Origin: Odontocerum albicorne
Lineage: Eukaryota > Arthropoda > Insecta > Trichoptera > Odontoceridae
DNA: 64,000 nt
Reading direction: 5' to 3'
Assembly: GCA_949825065.1 (NCBI GenBank)
Contig: OX463839.1
Location: 26,397,734 to 26,461,733, forward strand
Shown here: positions 38,165 through 60,477 of the stretch, piece after piece
Layout: each line of letters opens with the position of its first letter
Position numbering within the stretch: position 1 is the first letter of the stretch
Position numbers and translations under genes: made by a program
Notes under the pieces: generated by a model
What the model was told of the DNA's origin: nothing
The model's input: the letters and a program-made list of their open reading frames with translations, nothing else
The model's database searches: none

Positions 38165-38330
38165 ACTTTTGTAGCTTAGTAAGTAGTACACCTGTTTTTT
38201 TGCTGGAGGTTGTGGGTTCAATTCCCTCTTGTTTGAAATATTTGAAATTGGTCAGGTTTAAACTGAAATTCATTTTTTAGTCGGTTGGAAAAGTTCACAC
38301 ACTGTACGGCAAAAAAAATCTCCCAGATTC
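38165..38330 (+). mobile_element. tRNA-derived SINE copy
   Basis: A-box tagcttagtaag (38,172) and B-box ggttcaattcc (38,215-38,225) are at normal tRNA spacing. The tail cggttggaaaagttcacac (38,282-38,300) resembles the shared SINE tail, and a short A-run follows. Confidence 0.55.
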
Positions 38331-39104
38331 TACAGATTATGACAAATTAAGCGCATATTAATATTTATAAAAATATATATAATCCGGAAATGCTTTTTAA
38401 GACAATGAAGGTTTAAAAAGATAATTTAATGGTGTGACTTTTCAGTGGATTTTTTACAATTATTAATTAATGATCAATCAAAGAAGCAATTTATTACAAT
38501 AAGTGAGATATAACTTTCTGAATATCTATTTATAAAATGTTCGTTAGGAAGTCTTACATGATGGGAGAAAATCTTGTCAACGAGATACATTGGATTCGTT
38601 TTAAATAAGGCATTATTTTTAAAATAACATCGTTTGAGATTTTGCTTATTTATATTTCGCGGTATATGGTACAGTTAAACAGTTTTGGTATAAATATTTT
38701 CAATTTCGCGGTATACAGTAAAACAGTCGTATAATTATTTACAATTTTCTTTCCTCTTGATATTTGTGAGGTTTAAATATTATAAAAATCTCAGGGTTCA
38801 TTAGTCGCGTGGCATTAACTTCTTCTTTTTTTCTATCGAGTTGATTGAAAATGATCCATAATCAATTTGTGAAAGATATTTTCTGGTTACAAATAAGAAA
38901 TTTTAAATAAAATTGTGACTGGACTCGCGCTTCATCTCTTATATACTGTAGTGGTGTAAGATAGACGAGCCATGTTTTATATTGTATTTGTTGATTTTAT
39001 GTAATCTGAATGGATTCTCTCTAGCTTTTATCTGTGTATGAAAACCACACTAAATTCTCGAATTGATAAAAACTATTTTTATTACAGTTTCATTACATAC
39101 ATTA

Positions 39105-39262
39105 TAAACAAATGGATTTATTTCCATGTGGAAATTTCTTCAAACCAAACTATGGTAAAATATGTCTACATTGAAAATCAGACGAATTATTTTTAATAAT
39201 ATTGAGCACCAAATGAGTTCGAACCTTTAACGTGGCAGACGTCTTACCAGCTAGATCATGGA
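39105..39262 (-). mobile_element. tRNA-derived SINE copy
   Basis: On the minus strand an A-box-like gatctagctggtaagac (about 39,255) is followed by B-box ggttcgaactc (39,215-39,225) and then by the tail ggtttgaagaaatttccac (about 39,157-39,135). This is the same head-to-tail order as the plus-strand copies at 37.9 and 38.2 kb. Confidence 0.55.
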
Positions 39263-39849
39263 GATCGTCATTAATACATAAATACGGTGAATTGCTTTAT
39301 TATTTTAATTAATTTGTCTATTCCTTGTTAATATACACTTACCAAAATATGCTACTGTTTTGCTATTCCATTAATTTGAAATGTGCAAGCATCTTAATTT
39401 TGTCATCATTTTTCAAAAAACAGAAAAACATTGTTTTTAATATTTTCAATACAGACACGACATATCCCATCATCATATAACGCAGAATCGTATCAGGTAA
39501 TAATGTTGAGAATAATAATAATACTATTTTTGAAGAAATGCTTAAGATAAAAAGCTAGAAAAACGTTTCGTATAAAAAAATAAGAACGATTTATCAATGA
39601 AAAAAATATACCAAATATGTGACTAATTCCATATTCTAGAGGATATCCGGCTGTTTTTGACATTTTCTTGCTAAATAAGAAAGTGATTGAATCAAAATAT
39701 ACATTTGAAGTTTAAGCCATATTTTTAATGTTGATATAATGTGTGTGTATTATATATTTTCTTTTCTTTCGGAGTGCTATTTCAAATTTTATTTTTGCAT
39801 ATAAAAATAAACAAAGTTACATAACATAGATATCATTGACCAAAATACC

Positions 39850-40049
39850 NNNNNNNNNNNNNNNNNNNNNNNNNNNNNNNNNNNNNNNNNNNNNNNNNNN
39901 NNNNNNNNNNNNNNNNNNNNNNNNNNNNNNNNNNNNNNNNNNNNNNNNNNNNNNNNNNNNNNNNNNNNNNNNNNNNNNNNNNNNNNNNNNNNNNNNNNNN
40001 NNNNNNNNNNNNNNNNNNNNNNNNNNNNNNNNNNNNNNNNNNNNNNNNN
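39850..40049. other. Assembly gap, 200 N
   Basis: Exactly 200 N. A round size indicates a scaffolding placeholder of unknown true length, so sequence to the left (satellite, TEs) and right (cuticle gene) is linked only by scaffold evidence. Confidence 0.98.
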
Positions 40050-40805
40050 TTTTCTTTATTTTACTTATTACACTTATCTTGAAGCAAAAATGATCTTTTC
40101 CCCGATAATTATTTAAAGTATCTTACATTTAATTCGTTCTTATTAATGATATATGGATTATGATAAAAAAGTGGAATGACGTATATCACTCGTTTATTTA
40201 AAAAAAAACATGAAAATCCATTAGTATATCTTACTGAAAAACAAATTTTACAACCAATAACACTGGAATTCAATCTAAATATCAAATTTTAATTTCAAGA
40301 GAAAATGATCAGCATCGAACCGGACACAGACCAGAAAATTTATTTGAACTACGCACGCCAAAAGAATGCATAACAAATAGTTTCAATACCATCTAGGTGA
40401 CACATTAAAAACAAAGTCATTAAACATTGAAAACTAAGAACAAAGTTATTAAATAATTCATGATCACGGAAAAAAGAAAACAAAATCCGCATCTGCGTAA
40501 AAGGAGTAAAAACCGGAACGATAGGCAAAAATGACTATGACACAAAATGAAAAATGGGAAGCCAACAAAGTCACCTAAATTGTGGTGGATAAGGCGCCAC
40601 GAGGTCATTTGCATAGTATTTAATTCGCTTGAATTTCTCGCCGGTTTTTCTAAATACGTATACAATTACATACAAATATTTTTCCTCGGAACGCAGTGAG
40701 TGCTATGCCTGTCAGAGTTCGTCGGAGCTTTTATTATCATTTTTATTTTTTCTGCATCACCTCCTCGGTGTATTATTTTTTTCCTCCGCGCTAACATCGG
40801 CCGCG

Positions 40806-40843
40806 TATAAATACTAAGCGTATCGGCAAGGTTAGTATCATTC
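40806..40843 (+). promoter_or_regulatory. Core promoter of the cuticular protein gene
   Basis: TATAAATA at 40,806-40,813 is followed 34 bp later by an initiator-like TCATTC (40,838-40,843). The flanking DNA is unusually GC-rich for this window (tcggccgcg just upstream). Arthropod cuticle genes commonly use a TATA plus initiator. The spacing is slightly longer than the usual 30-31, so the exact start site is approximate. Confidence 0.6.
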
Positions 40844-41079
40844 GATCTCTTGCGCCGGTCCAATAAGCTAAGCAAACACTTCTCGAGGAAGCTGATCTTG
40901 ACTTGTTGCACGGAGCTTTTGAGGCGAGCGTTGAAGAACATTTATTACCGTTGAGTCATTGTTGTGATCGCTGTAAATCGCGTTGCTTAACACTTGTAGA
41001 GACCCTTCCACTGTGATTGGACTGATTTATTGTTGCTGTGACTTAGTGCGGGAAACACGAGTACTTATTGTGAATCAAG
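40840..41079 (+). other. 5' UTR of the cuticular protein gene
   Basis: The roughly 240 nt between the inferred start site and the first codon contain no ATG, which is notable in such AT-rich DNA. An in-frame stop (41,071-41,073) lies just before the start, so translation cannot begin further upstream in this frame. Confidence 0.55.
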
Positions 41080-50708
<9,629 letters not shown>

Positions 50709-51620
50709 AAAATTAGCCAATTCTACACAGCCTAACAGTCAATGCACCTGTTGATTCATCACCATAGAAAGAAAAGTATATTGAGGATTGTTCGTGATAC
50801 GGACAAAGTGTTGTATATTTCTATTTTTTAAAACTTTAAAAACCCTTTGAACAAAAGTGTTTTCAAGTTTTAAAGTATCATTCATAAATTTCAATTAATA
50901 TTAGCATTATATTTTACCAGTAAATTGTGATGATGTACCCAGAGTATATACGAGTAAATTAGAGTATTTGTGATTTTTTTTTAAAGTGACAACAAAAATT
51001 TCTTTTTTGTTTATGGTTTTTTAATTCATAATAATGTACTTAAATTTTATTAACATTTCTGATATAAAGATACATCTATTTGAATATTTTAAAACTTTTT
51101 TTTAGTAAAAATGGTTTTATTAAGAATTCATGACATGATTTTTATATTCATGCATGATTTCAATTGTTTGCGTTGTCTATATCGGTAAACTATAAATCAA
51201 GAAGTATAAAAAAGTTAAAACATTTAAAATTACGTAATTGTCTAATTAAGCGGCCTTGTCATTCAGCCGTAAGACATCGGAAGAATGCTATTTTCATTTT
51301 ATATCATCCGCTACCGAAAATTTCGCGAATTTAAAAGAAACGATAAACACATTAACATCGGATTAAATATCACATTTGAATAAATTGAATATTTTATTGT
51401 GTATTAAGAAAAATGTTTCTCGCTTTAACATCACCTCTTACTTATAAAAGAATTTCAAAGTCAAGGTGAATCGTCGTTTAAAGGCCGTCTGGGAGCCTCG
51501 TAAAAGAATCAATTGCGAAAGAAAACAGTTTTCGTCAATTAAGTATCGAATTTTAAGTTTTACAGATAAGATATTTCCATTTATATATTTACAATAAAAT
51601 AGCATTAGCGTAGAGATTTC
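50709..51620 (+). other. Probable 3' UTR and downstream flank with candidate poly(A) signal
   Basis: The first canonical AATAAA after the stop codon is at 51,593-51,598, which would make a long (~900 nt) 3' UTR. Non-canonical signals nearer the stop are equally possible, so the transcript end is unresolved. Confidence 0.25.
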
Positions 51621-51789
51621 ACAGTCATCATTTCTATAAAAATCACTTAAGGAGACAAATAATGTCTTAAGTCATTGTCATCAAAGTTTTCATAAATTTA
51701 ATTTAATTTATTATCGATTAATAGCATCATTAATATGACATTACAATGTTTAATGTAGATTTTTTCGTAATTCTACATGTCATTTTTCC

Positions 51790-51845
51790 TATTAGCTTAG
51801 TGGATTAAGTGTGTATCGCCATCTGATGTGATAAAATAATGCAAT
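51790..51845 (+). repeat. tRNA-like A-box fragment
   Basis: tagcttagtggattaagtg at 51,793 is a good A-box match and resembles the SINE heads elsewhere in the window. No B box follows, so this is a truncated SINE head. Confidence 0.4.
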
Positions 51846-51959
51846 AAAAGTATTTTGTGATAAAATTTGTTTCAATATTTTCGATAAATTCCAACATCTA
51901 CAATCCTATTAGATTTATGATCAACCAAAAAATACAAACAACAAAAACGTAAAGTGAGC

Positions 51960-52545
51960 ATGCACATACACACTCTTTGCCTCTTCCATACTCATACATT
52001 TCATCATATATGCTCCTTATTTTTTTATACTCATTACCTTTCTTTAGTCAAGAAAACTTTCTCCCTGACTGTCTATGTCTTCCTTGGTTTTCACTAATTT
52101 CCACCATATATATTTATTTTTTAAATCTTTCGCAACTCATTCTCTATATCTAACCAAGCCATATCAAAACCCTGTTCTGAATTTGTTTTGTAATATCTAT
52201 CTCTTCATAAAAGTTATATTTTGTTCAAATATTCCTTACTCTATCAAACATCGTAACACCTGATATTCTTTGCAAGGTTTGTATTTGTTGTGCTCTTATC
52301 ATTCTTTTTCAATGATCAATCTTTGCTTCCATACATCAAGATAAGCACTCGCGTACTAATTTGGACAATCAGTTTTAAAGGATTCATTTAAAAACTAAAC
52401 TTCAGTGTGACGCTGATCTTGTTTCCACAGCAAAGAAGGGATTTTTAACACCTTTCTCGATCTTATTGTTTCTCGTAAACTTGCATCCCTAATTAATAAA
52501 TTTCTCATATTGCTTTAATCTTTTATTGACCTCTCATACTTTACA
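51960..52545 (-). pseudogene. LINE (non-LTR retrotransposon) C-terminal remnant
   Basis: Minus-strand blocks in order, across shifted frames: GCKFTRNNKIEKGVK (about 52,495-52,450), LMYGSK (about 52,340), QTLQRISGVTMFDRVRNI (about 52,285-52,235), VLIWLG (about 52,170) followed by ERFKK, IYMVEIS and a Gly/Arg-rich stretch, and MKCMSMEEAKSVY (about 52,005-51,965). This matches the order LGCxFTxDGKI, LLYGSE, LRxISGVTxxDRxRN, LRWxGHVxRM, RGRPR, MTVxEA that follows the reverse transcriptase in an insect LINE family I associate mainly with Lepidoptera. Stops and frameshifts make it dead; the RT palm is absent. Confidence 0.65.
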
Positions 52546-55120
52546 TACTCAAAGATTCATGTTTTTCAACATCCATGACTTTTGACTAATTTCCATTCAA
52601 TCTTTAGTTAAAAGCTTTGAATACATTCTTCCAACCAATGTTATAAATAATTATCGTTTATCGCCAAGTTAACGTCTGCTTTATTTAACAACGCACAACT
52701 AAATCTACAATTTAAAGGCGTCTCGTTAATATAATATTGAAAACATTACACATCCTTGCCTTGAAAACATTACACATCCTTGCTTCATAACTTAATAATT
52801 AATACAATAGGTGGATTAACAAAACACGAATGCTTATTTTGCATACTGACATTATTTTAAATCACGAAGAAAACATAAAGAAATTAAATAATCTACAGTT
52901 GTGTAAGCATCCCATAATCGTCATCATACCCATCATAATTACTCAGGTTATCAATGATCCTAGTGGTTAAATTCCTCAGTATTTTAGATCTTCCGTGTAA
53001 ATGCTAAGCTTTAACCTTCTGTATATTAAAAGTAAATTAAACAAAGTTTGTTTGCACATTTGGTAGATTTGTTTACGAAACTCATGGTCACTTGATCAAT
53101 CTAATAAGCATCTTGTTAACATTCTTATACTTGACAGATACTGGCTATAATAAGCTTATTTTATGTTTTCATTATTGATTTATTTACTACAGAAAAACCA
53201 TAGAATGACGAAAAATCTTTAAGTAATGAACAATAAATCTCAAAATGGAAATTTAATTACGAAATCATCGAGGTGAGATATTCCAAGTCTGATATATTAT
53301 GAATTTATTATAAACTTCGGAGAAGTTTCATTATAATAACGAAGGTTAATATCATTTTAGTTTTAACCAAATTTTATTTGTGTCGAATAAAGTGTCACTT
53401 TGTTTAGATCAGCGTATTAGACTGGAATCTCATTTGTCCGCAGTCATACCAAAGTAGTTAGTACTCGTAGTTAACTCGCGATGTGACCGCCGTTATGTTG
53501 GAACCCAGCTTATTAAAATCAGAAAAATTAAAATCAAACATATAATATTTTTATAACTGACATAGCGTGATGGCATGAAGGCAGGAATGCCCAAAAGTTT
53601 CCTGCCCTAGGATATAAAACAGGGTGATACAATGAAATAAAACAAGTATTTTTCCATAAAGCACCCTGTGGTTCGATGCATTTTCAAAACGATGAAGAAT
53701 ATAATGTATTTTTTACCCATTTTAAAATTTATGATATTTATTTCATTCACATCACCATTTAACGCTTATACCATTATTTTTCAATAAATCCTTATAAAAG
53801 TTAAGAAAATCTTGAAGATATCTGAATTATTAAAAATGACCAAAAAAAATAATGCATACTAGTAAAAAATATTTTTTTTAAACAAAATAAAATTTAAAGG
53901 TGATGCGAAATGAGCCTTGAATTATAGCATTGAACTGTTTACTAGTTTTATATGAAAAAAAATTAGAGAGCACTTACATCTTCGATTAAATTACCCCCCA
54001 TCAATTAATCATGCAAATAAAATGAGAGCTCCGTGTGTAATTTGACATTGCAATAGTATTTTAATTTTAAAATCCTTTGAATATTTTGAAAATATCTTTA
54101 TTGAAGAATGCAGAGAACGGGTTTCAAACAATAATGAACTCATTCAAGCCATTTAATCTCACACGCGAGAAAAAAATATGTAAGCTGGAAAATATTTTAC
54201 ACGCCAGAAAAAATATTTTCCTTTATGTCGCCTTTCTGCGTGCTGCACAGTATTCAAATGGTTACTATTATTATTACGAAAAAATGTTTTTAACGTTAAC
54301 TACTTACGTTCAACACAACATTTGTAACCAAAACGCGTTTACACATTTTTATAATTTTTTATACTTTCTTCTACTATCAAATTTACTATTTAAAAAAAAG
54401 AGCTAATAAGTATAGAACACCTTTTTTTTAACCAATATATATTTGAAAAGGTTTTCGAAAACCAATATATAGTTGAGAAGGAAACGAGAAAATTATTTGT
54501 ACGTAGTTCTTTTAAAATGAACTGTATTTTTAATAAAACTTATGTTTATACAAACCTATAGCTAATGAAAACAAATTGTTAATCAAAAAAATAAAATAAA
54601 TTGTGTAGTTTATCTTACTAAAGTTTAAAAAAAAAATCTTCAATAATTTTTTTCCAGTTCAATTTTTATACGAGTTTTTTAGTGTAGTTTATGGATTTTC
54701 AATAATGTACGAAGGTTTTTTTTATTGTAAACCCCCTTTTTCTCAATGAATTTTTTTAAAATCCGGTACAGGAACTAGATATTACATATCAAAAATGACG
54801 ACACTAGCTGTCTTACTCTAACTCGTTCATGCGCAGTATCGTTTGTCTCGCTCAAATTTATTGAATTTGATCTTTAATTACAGAAATTAATGTTTTAAAA
54901 TTATTTTTAAAGGATTAGTAGGTATGTATTGTACCATTTTGAAATTCTGACTAAACAGCCATTATTTTGATGTAACTTGCTAGGTTAGCGAACAACTATA
55001 CATTATTTTTACAGTATTATGAGTTAAAGTTAGCTGATAAAAAATAAAAAAAATTATGATCGGACAAAAACATTTTTTTTTCGAATGTGCAGATTTTTTT
55101 TTGTTTTATATCTGACTCCA
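52546..55120. other. Non-coding; one perfect 24-bp tandem duplication
   Basis: ttgaaaacattacacatcct is duplicated at 52,737-52,760 and 52,761-52,784. The 54,077-54,406 open frame has no family resemblance. A weak direct repeat (accaatatata...ttgaaaagg) lies at 54,433 and 54,460. Confidence 0.55.
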
Positions 55121-55129
55121 ACTAATAGC

Positions 55130-55370
55130 ATGGCTATCTAGGTTTGCGATACAACCATTAAAATCATAAAATATGGCAATTTGTAGTCACAGTATACAAA
55201 CATTCGGTGCAGGGTAGCTACTCGTACTTTCACAATTTTCGAAGAAATGCCTATAACTCGAAAAGTACTAGTATAAGGCTTTTTCAAGATTTTTAAAAAA
55301 ATTTTGAACTGTCAAAAGCTGGCCTATTATTCGATACCGGCTTGACGTTGACCTTTGGGACACCCTGTGT
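55130..55370. repeat. Dispersed-repeat remnant ending gggacaccctgt
   Basis: The motif gggacaccctgtgtat (55,357-55,372; complement acagggtgtccc) and the preceding cgaaaagtactagtata resemble the ends of abundant but poorly characterised insect repeats that share 'cagggtgtccc'. The left end is not evident. Confidence 0.35.
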
Positions 55371-56920
55371 ATATTTATATATTCTTTTCATAAAAAAAAT
55401 GTAAAAAATAGATATTCCATAGCTGGAAAACTTCATGTATGAATAATAAAATTTTATAATTAGACGAAGATGAATTAAATAATTACATGTTCCTGAAAAT
55501 GATGTTGAATTCGTTTTTTAAATAAATCATCACTATACTATAACTTAACGCCGATACAATAAATTATTCGAATATGTGTTTATTTGTAAAGTGGCGCCAA
55601 TTTAGTGATTTGTAATACCATTTTTTAGATCGAAGGCGATTTGACTTTTTCGAAGTAGGAATAAGGATAATCTTTTATTAATGTCATTGTTGGCATACTT
55701 ATTTAAATATTTTAAGAATATTTGATAAGAAAAAAATACGTGAATTCAGTTTTCTGTGCATAAAAATATTTTTTTAGATTTGTGTCAAATTAAGCTTTTA
55801 TAGTTATATTTTGCATTTTGATCGTTTTATATTTTAATCAATGCATCGTTAATTTGTTTAAATGAGATCACTGATAACAATCCAATTTCAATAATTTGTA
55901 GAATCCGGAACTATGATAATAATTTGAATAGCTTAAAGTAGTTTTTATAGTTGATATCAGAAAACGTCGTTAATTAGAGTTTGATATCATGGTTTTGAAT
56001 GTATGCATTAAATACCTATTATTTTTGTTGAATCTCGTTTACGTTTGTATAAAAACTAGTGTTTACCTTTTTACTATCCGTAGTTTGTTGCATTGAAATG
56101 CAATCGTTTTTTGTTAATGCGTCATTATATACTTTTTTTGAGTGTGATTATTCTTTGTTTGTGACATCTTGCTATATTAAACTAAAAAAGTGGAAAACAT
56201 ATGTATTTGTGGAGTTCACTTTTTAGGCTGTTTTAAGTGAGAAAGTAAAATTGATACATGTGATAAGCTGGTTAACTTATAACCGAAATTCTTAGTTATT
56301 CGGCCAGTACGTCAACGGTAGCTTAGCATAAGCATTGAATATGATGAGGAAGATGAAAAATACTTAAAGCATCGTCTTTGAACTGTATAAGTGTATGTCT
56401 TTAAACTGTTTCTTTTATACTTTCTAATATATTTTCATATTATTGAAAAAAAAAAGATTAAATAAATTAAACTAACAAATTGTTTCAAGTCCAAGAATGG
56501 CAACAGGTGATTTATATTTTAAGATGCTAGAGCTGGAACGAAGATTTTTTATTTTATTGAAATCATATCCAAACTACCAATTATATAAGATTGCTTTTAA
56601 AAAGATTGTTAAATTGAGCAAAAAAAATAAATTAAGATTGTGAAACAATAACTCAGTGAAAAGATTGACTGAATATCACAAGACACAAGACATCGCCTGT
56701 ATAAGTAAAGATAGTGCTTTAACAGCAGATCGGTATTATCATCAATCAAACTGTTAACCCCCTGGAGCATTCACAACAGAGACATTAGAATTGTCCTCTA
56801 AAGCGGGAAAATAAACGCTTCACGCTCTCAGAATTCAAAAGGACACGCTCGAGTTACTTTTTTTCACAAAAACTTGGCAGCAATTGTATGGCTGGGGTGA
56901 CAGGGGAAATAACTCATGAC
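55371..56920. other. Non-coding, no gene recognised
   Basis: AT-rich sequence becoming somewhat more GC-rich from about 56,750 toward the possible promoter. A weak A-box-like tagcttagcataag lies near 56,321. Confidence 0.4.
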
Positions 56921-56925
56921 GACGC

Positions 56926-56965
56926 TATATAATCCAGCCAAAACTGTTTTTAGGTCCACGCAGTG
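56926..56965 (+). promoter_or_regulatory. Possible TATA/initiator core promoter, no gene assigned
   Basis: TATATAA at 56,926-56,932 is followed by gcagtg at 56,960-56,965, similar to the arthropod TCAGT initiator. The 200 bp upstream is less AT-rich than average, as at the cuticle gene promoter. No downstream coding exon was found within the window, so this may be chance or may serve a gene beyond the right edge. Confidence 0.3.
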
Positions 56966-57606
56966 CCTGTGAGACGTATTATAATAAAAATAAGACACTC
57001 GAACATATTAAAATAATTATTGTTAAAAATATTTGATATTCAATTGACATGTAACGCCTTAGATGTTTAAATCCAAATTTAAGAACAATTGTGTTATGGG
57101 TCTTTTTTTGTTAATTGACAACCACCAAACTATTATTATACTGTGAGAAAAACTATACAAGAAGAGAAGAAAAGAAACACTCAAAATGTATGTTATTGTC
57201 TTTATTCACTTTTAAAATTAAAGCTTAGTTTTACTTATTTTATTAAAATTACATGATAATATTTTCGTGATCTTTACTACATTTATCACGATTAATATTA
57301 TGTAGAAGGCTTACGTTGCATTGTTTGTAGACTTGTAAAATATCTGATTTTGAATTTCCCCACAATTAGTCCTTATCTTAAATGTATAAGTCAAATCAAT
57401 GCACATGTGCCTACAAAGAATATATTATATAATAAAAAGTAGTATACTTTTTTGACAACTTCGAAAGAGCTAATAGTGAATGTCCCATATTATGGTATTC
57501 AAATAGTTAATGAAGATTTATAGGCTCAAGGTGGGAAAAGAAAATTACGCAAGACAACAATAGTATGTAAATACTCGTAGTAGGGTAAAGAGGATGTAGT
57601 CTCCAA

Positions 57607-57768
57607 ATATTAAAAATTCAAATTGGAAGACTCTAATGGTAAAGGCATATATATCAAATAAAAAAATCTCGTTTCCCGAAGCGAATCCTGAATAACAGTC
57701 CTGAAGGACGTCGACAAGTTGGCAAACCGATATGGAAATGGAACGATAATATAGATCTATGTGTATAA
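57607..57768 (+). pseudogene. LINE C-terminal remnant, second family
   Basis: A plus-strand reading gives RFPKRILNNSPEGRRQVGKP, then IWKWNDNI. This resembles the RIPKxxLxxxPEGRRxVGRPxxRW motif near the C-terminus of many non-LTR retrotransposon polyproteins. In-frame stops precede it. Only this ~50-codon piece is recognisable. Confidence 0.55.
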
Positions 57769-59085
57769 TACACGGAATTTTTTTATCAAACTACATTTAA
57801 CCGTATTAATATCAGACAAATTACTTAATTTTAACTATTTGGCGCTGTCTTACTATGGATGAATTTCATAATGACTGGAAAATGAAGGAACACTCTGTGT
57901 CCTAGCTGCTAAAAGGCTGATCTTCCACCCGGCATCCCTATCTGGTTGAAGAGTACGTGTGGTAAAAATACTAATGTGGTTTCCTGTACACGTGGGGTAG
58001 AATTTCCACAACGTAAGGTGGTAAACTGTGAGTCACTTGCTTATTTCAATTGTTCTTAATCCGAATGTTCAATTTCTGAGGTAGAAGACAATATTGTCTC
58101 TCGGTTACGCTCTTCAGTATATCTGCATCCTAAATCTAATATGACAATGAGTACCATAATAATTAATGAACACAAAATTTTCTTTGTATAAGTATCGTTT
58201 TGTAGGATTATTCTGTTATTATCCTGTAAGGTTATTTTCAAAATTTGAAGCAATATCACGGTGGTGCTACTTCAATTAGAGCTCATGTTATATTCAAAAC
58301 AAATCGATATACCATTTGAAAAACGAATAAAACTTCCAAAACGATAAATAAATAACAAAAATAAAAGTTTACTTTAACTAATTTAACAGATAATAAAAAA
58401 AAATTATATACATAATAATCTGATTCGGAAGTTTTCACGGCCATTTCAGAAAGTTCGGAGGCCCCCCCATTGATTTGTTTTTAACTTGAAGCTCCTTGGA
58501 AAAATAAACATATGAATAAACAGAAACACGCACACGAGGGGTGTGTCCCTGTCCCTGAACTTATTTTCTTTAGTATTTTTATCATCAAGAAGGGATAAAT
58601 ATTGAAATAAGGAATATTGTTGTGAAATAAATTATTATTTATACATGAGAAAGATAGTCCAACGTACTCGCACGATATATGTTAATGTCATTGAGATAAT
58701 ATTTTTTAAGCAATTTATTTTTGAAATTCGATTGCTTAAAATATTTCAAAATAACAAAAAAAATTGTCTAATAAAAACGTCAAATAAAATAGTCCTTGTA
58801 ATGTGATAACAATATCAAATGCGTCAAAAAAGTAATATTTTTTAACAAAGAATATTTCTTGGAAGATAAATAAATGTTAATTTTTTGTTTATTTTTCAGA
58901 ATGAAAAGTAGAAATATAAATCTAACGAGCGATTTGAAATTATTTCGAAACCAAAATAAGTGCTCATTTAGATAAAACATATCTAGAGAAAATTATTTAG
59001 AGCGTGAAAATCATTTGTATTTTTTTCTCTCATCCTTTTGAAAAGAACAATTCAGAGATTTGCCTATTGACCGCACAGACTTTCC
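57769..59085. other. Non-coding, no gene recognised
   Basis: Contains small chance frames on the minus strand (58,056-58,259 and 58,780-58,980). Nothing else seen. Confidence 0.5.
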
Positions 59086-59292
59086 AACAAGCGAATCGGC
59101 GGGGCGAAAAATTTCACCGGAAATACGTCTGTTATACCCCATCAAACAAATTTGTATTTGGCGCGCTACGGCGGCGCGGGGAGTTTCCGGCGGCGGAGTG
59201 GTAGGCAAGTGGGGGCGGGAGAACGTTGCGACGCCGACGCCTCTGGTGGCGTCAAGATTAATGACAGAAAAGGGGTGCGAATATGAAACATG
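59086..59292. promoter_or_regulatory. Isolated CpG-rich island
   Basis: G+C reaches 46 of 60 bases in 59,161-59,220, with many CpGs (ggcgcgctacggcggcgcgg), in a landscape near 30% G+C. Open frames on both strands (59,060-59,395 plus; 59,011-59,313 minus) follow from the GC bias and show no family resemblance. It may be a promoter-type island, a first exon of a gene read either way, or a foreign insertion. Confidence 0.45.
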
Positions 59293-60079
59293 GACGATGG
59301 GACTAGATGTCACTGCACATTTGGTTGAATGTCATGAGGACGATGTATCCTTTATATATAATAATATTATGCTTTGGTTGCCTGAGTTTGATTGAGACAA
59401 TTTTCTGATGCATAATGTTAAAAAAACAAATAGAAATATTTACCCTTTTTGGTTGACTTTAAGTCTAACCAAAGAAAAACAATATTTGTCCACTTTATCA
59501 ACCACTTATAGTGTAAATTATTTGTAAGTAAAATAAATATATTTGTGTGTTTAAGTGTACATTTCAAAGAAAATTGTTCCTCATACTTGATGAATATCAT
59601 TCTTTATCTTTTTATTTGTTATGAGCAAAGAAAATGTGAATAATAAACATGTTTAATGAGAGGTAAAAATGTTTTAATTTAAATATCTTTGCCTTTTTTA
59701 TTCATATATTATTAGTTCACCTCATTTAGGAAACAAAACAAACTATTTTTGTTCGTTGGGTGATGATAATGTTTTATGATATATGTAGGTAGCTTTTTTT
59801 CCGTCAACATGGTATTCAAAATGTTACTACGGAACATAGGCCGGTATGTTATTAATGCCATCTATTTGTTTTGTCGGAAAATAAAATTTATCAACCTATG
59901 GATTTTATATTAAGCTATCTTCAGTCATTAAAAACCACTGTAATTTTTCCAGTCACTATTGTTTTTCAAGAAATTTCGCTATCTTTGAGTCAGACGAAAA
60001 GTTGCCTCGATTTTTTGAGAACTTCACGAGCATTTTGCGTTGTCTTGAAAGTGGCGTTCGCGTGTTTTTATATCAGAGC

Positions 60080-60135
60080 CGAAACACTAACAGTCCAAAG
60101 GTGTCAGATCTGAGCTGTAAGGAAGTTTATACCTA
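60080..60135 (-). pseudogene. Possible Tc1/mariner transposase scrap
   Basis: The minus strand reads LPYSSDLTPLDC, close to the PYSPDLxPxD block that carries the third catalytic Asp of Tc1/mariner transposases. The neighbouring codons do not extend the match clearly, so this is tentative. Confidence 0.3.
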
Positions 60136-60477
60136 TTATTAACTTGATCAATGTTTACAAATGTCGGTTGAAATTGATCGTGATATCTGTCTCCAAGAAA
60201 TTTAAAAACTTAAATCCCGTCTCCTAACATACTTGGACGTGGCTTATGTCTCATGTGTGAGAATTTAACTGTCAATTTTTCTTAAGAATCGCTCTTACCA
60301 ACGTTAGAAACAAATCGAGGTCCTATTCAGTGTGGTCAACAACTCAAGAAACACTATATCAGCTGACACTACACCAAAATAAGGATATGATGATTAAGAC
60401 GCAGACAAACGGCATTTAGTCACAGAGAGGGCAAAAATGTCTTTAATAAACACTTATGTTTAAGGCTTTCTTCGTAT

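Noticed and set aside
39836..40093. Open frame spanning the N block
   Set aside because: It consists mostly of undetermined bases.
40666..40941. Minus-strand 91-residue frame over the cuticle promoter
   Set aside because: It is antisense to the promoter and 5' UTR of the cuticle gene, with no family resemblance.
59011..59395. Overlapping 66-111-residue frames on both strands
   Set aside because: High G+C lowers stop frequency on all frames here; no domain or splice evidence.
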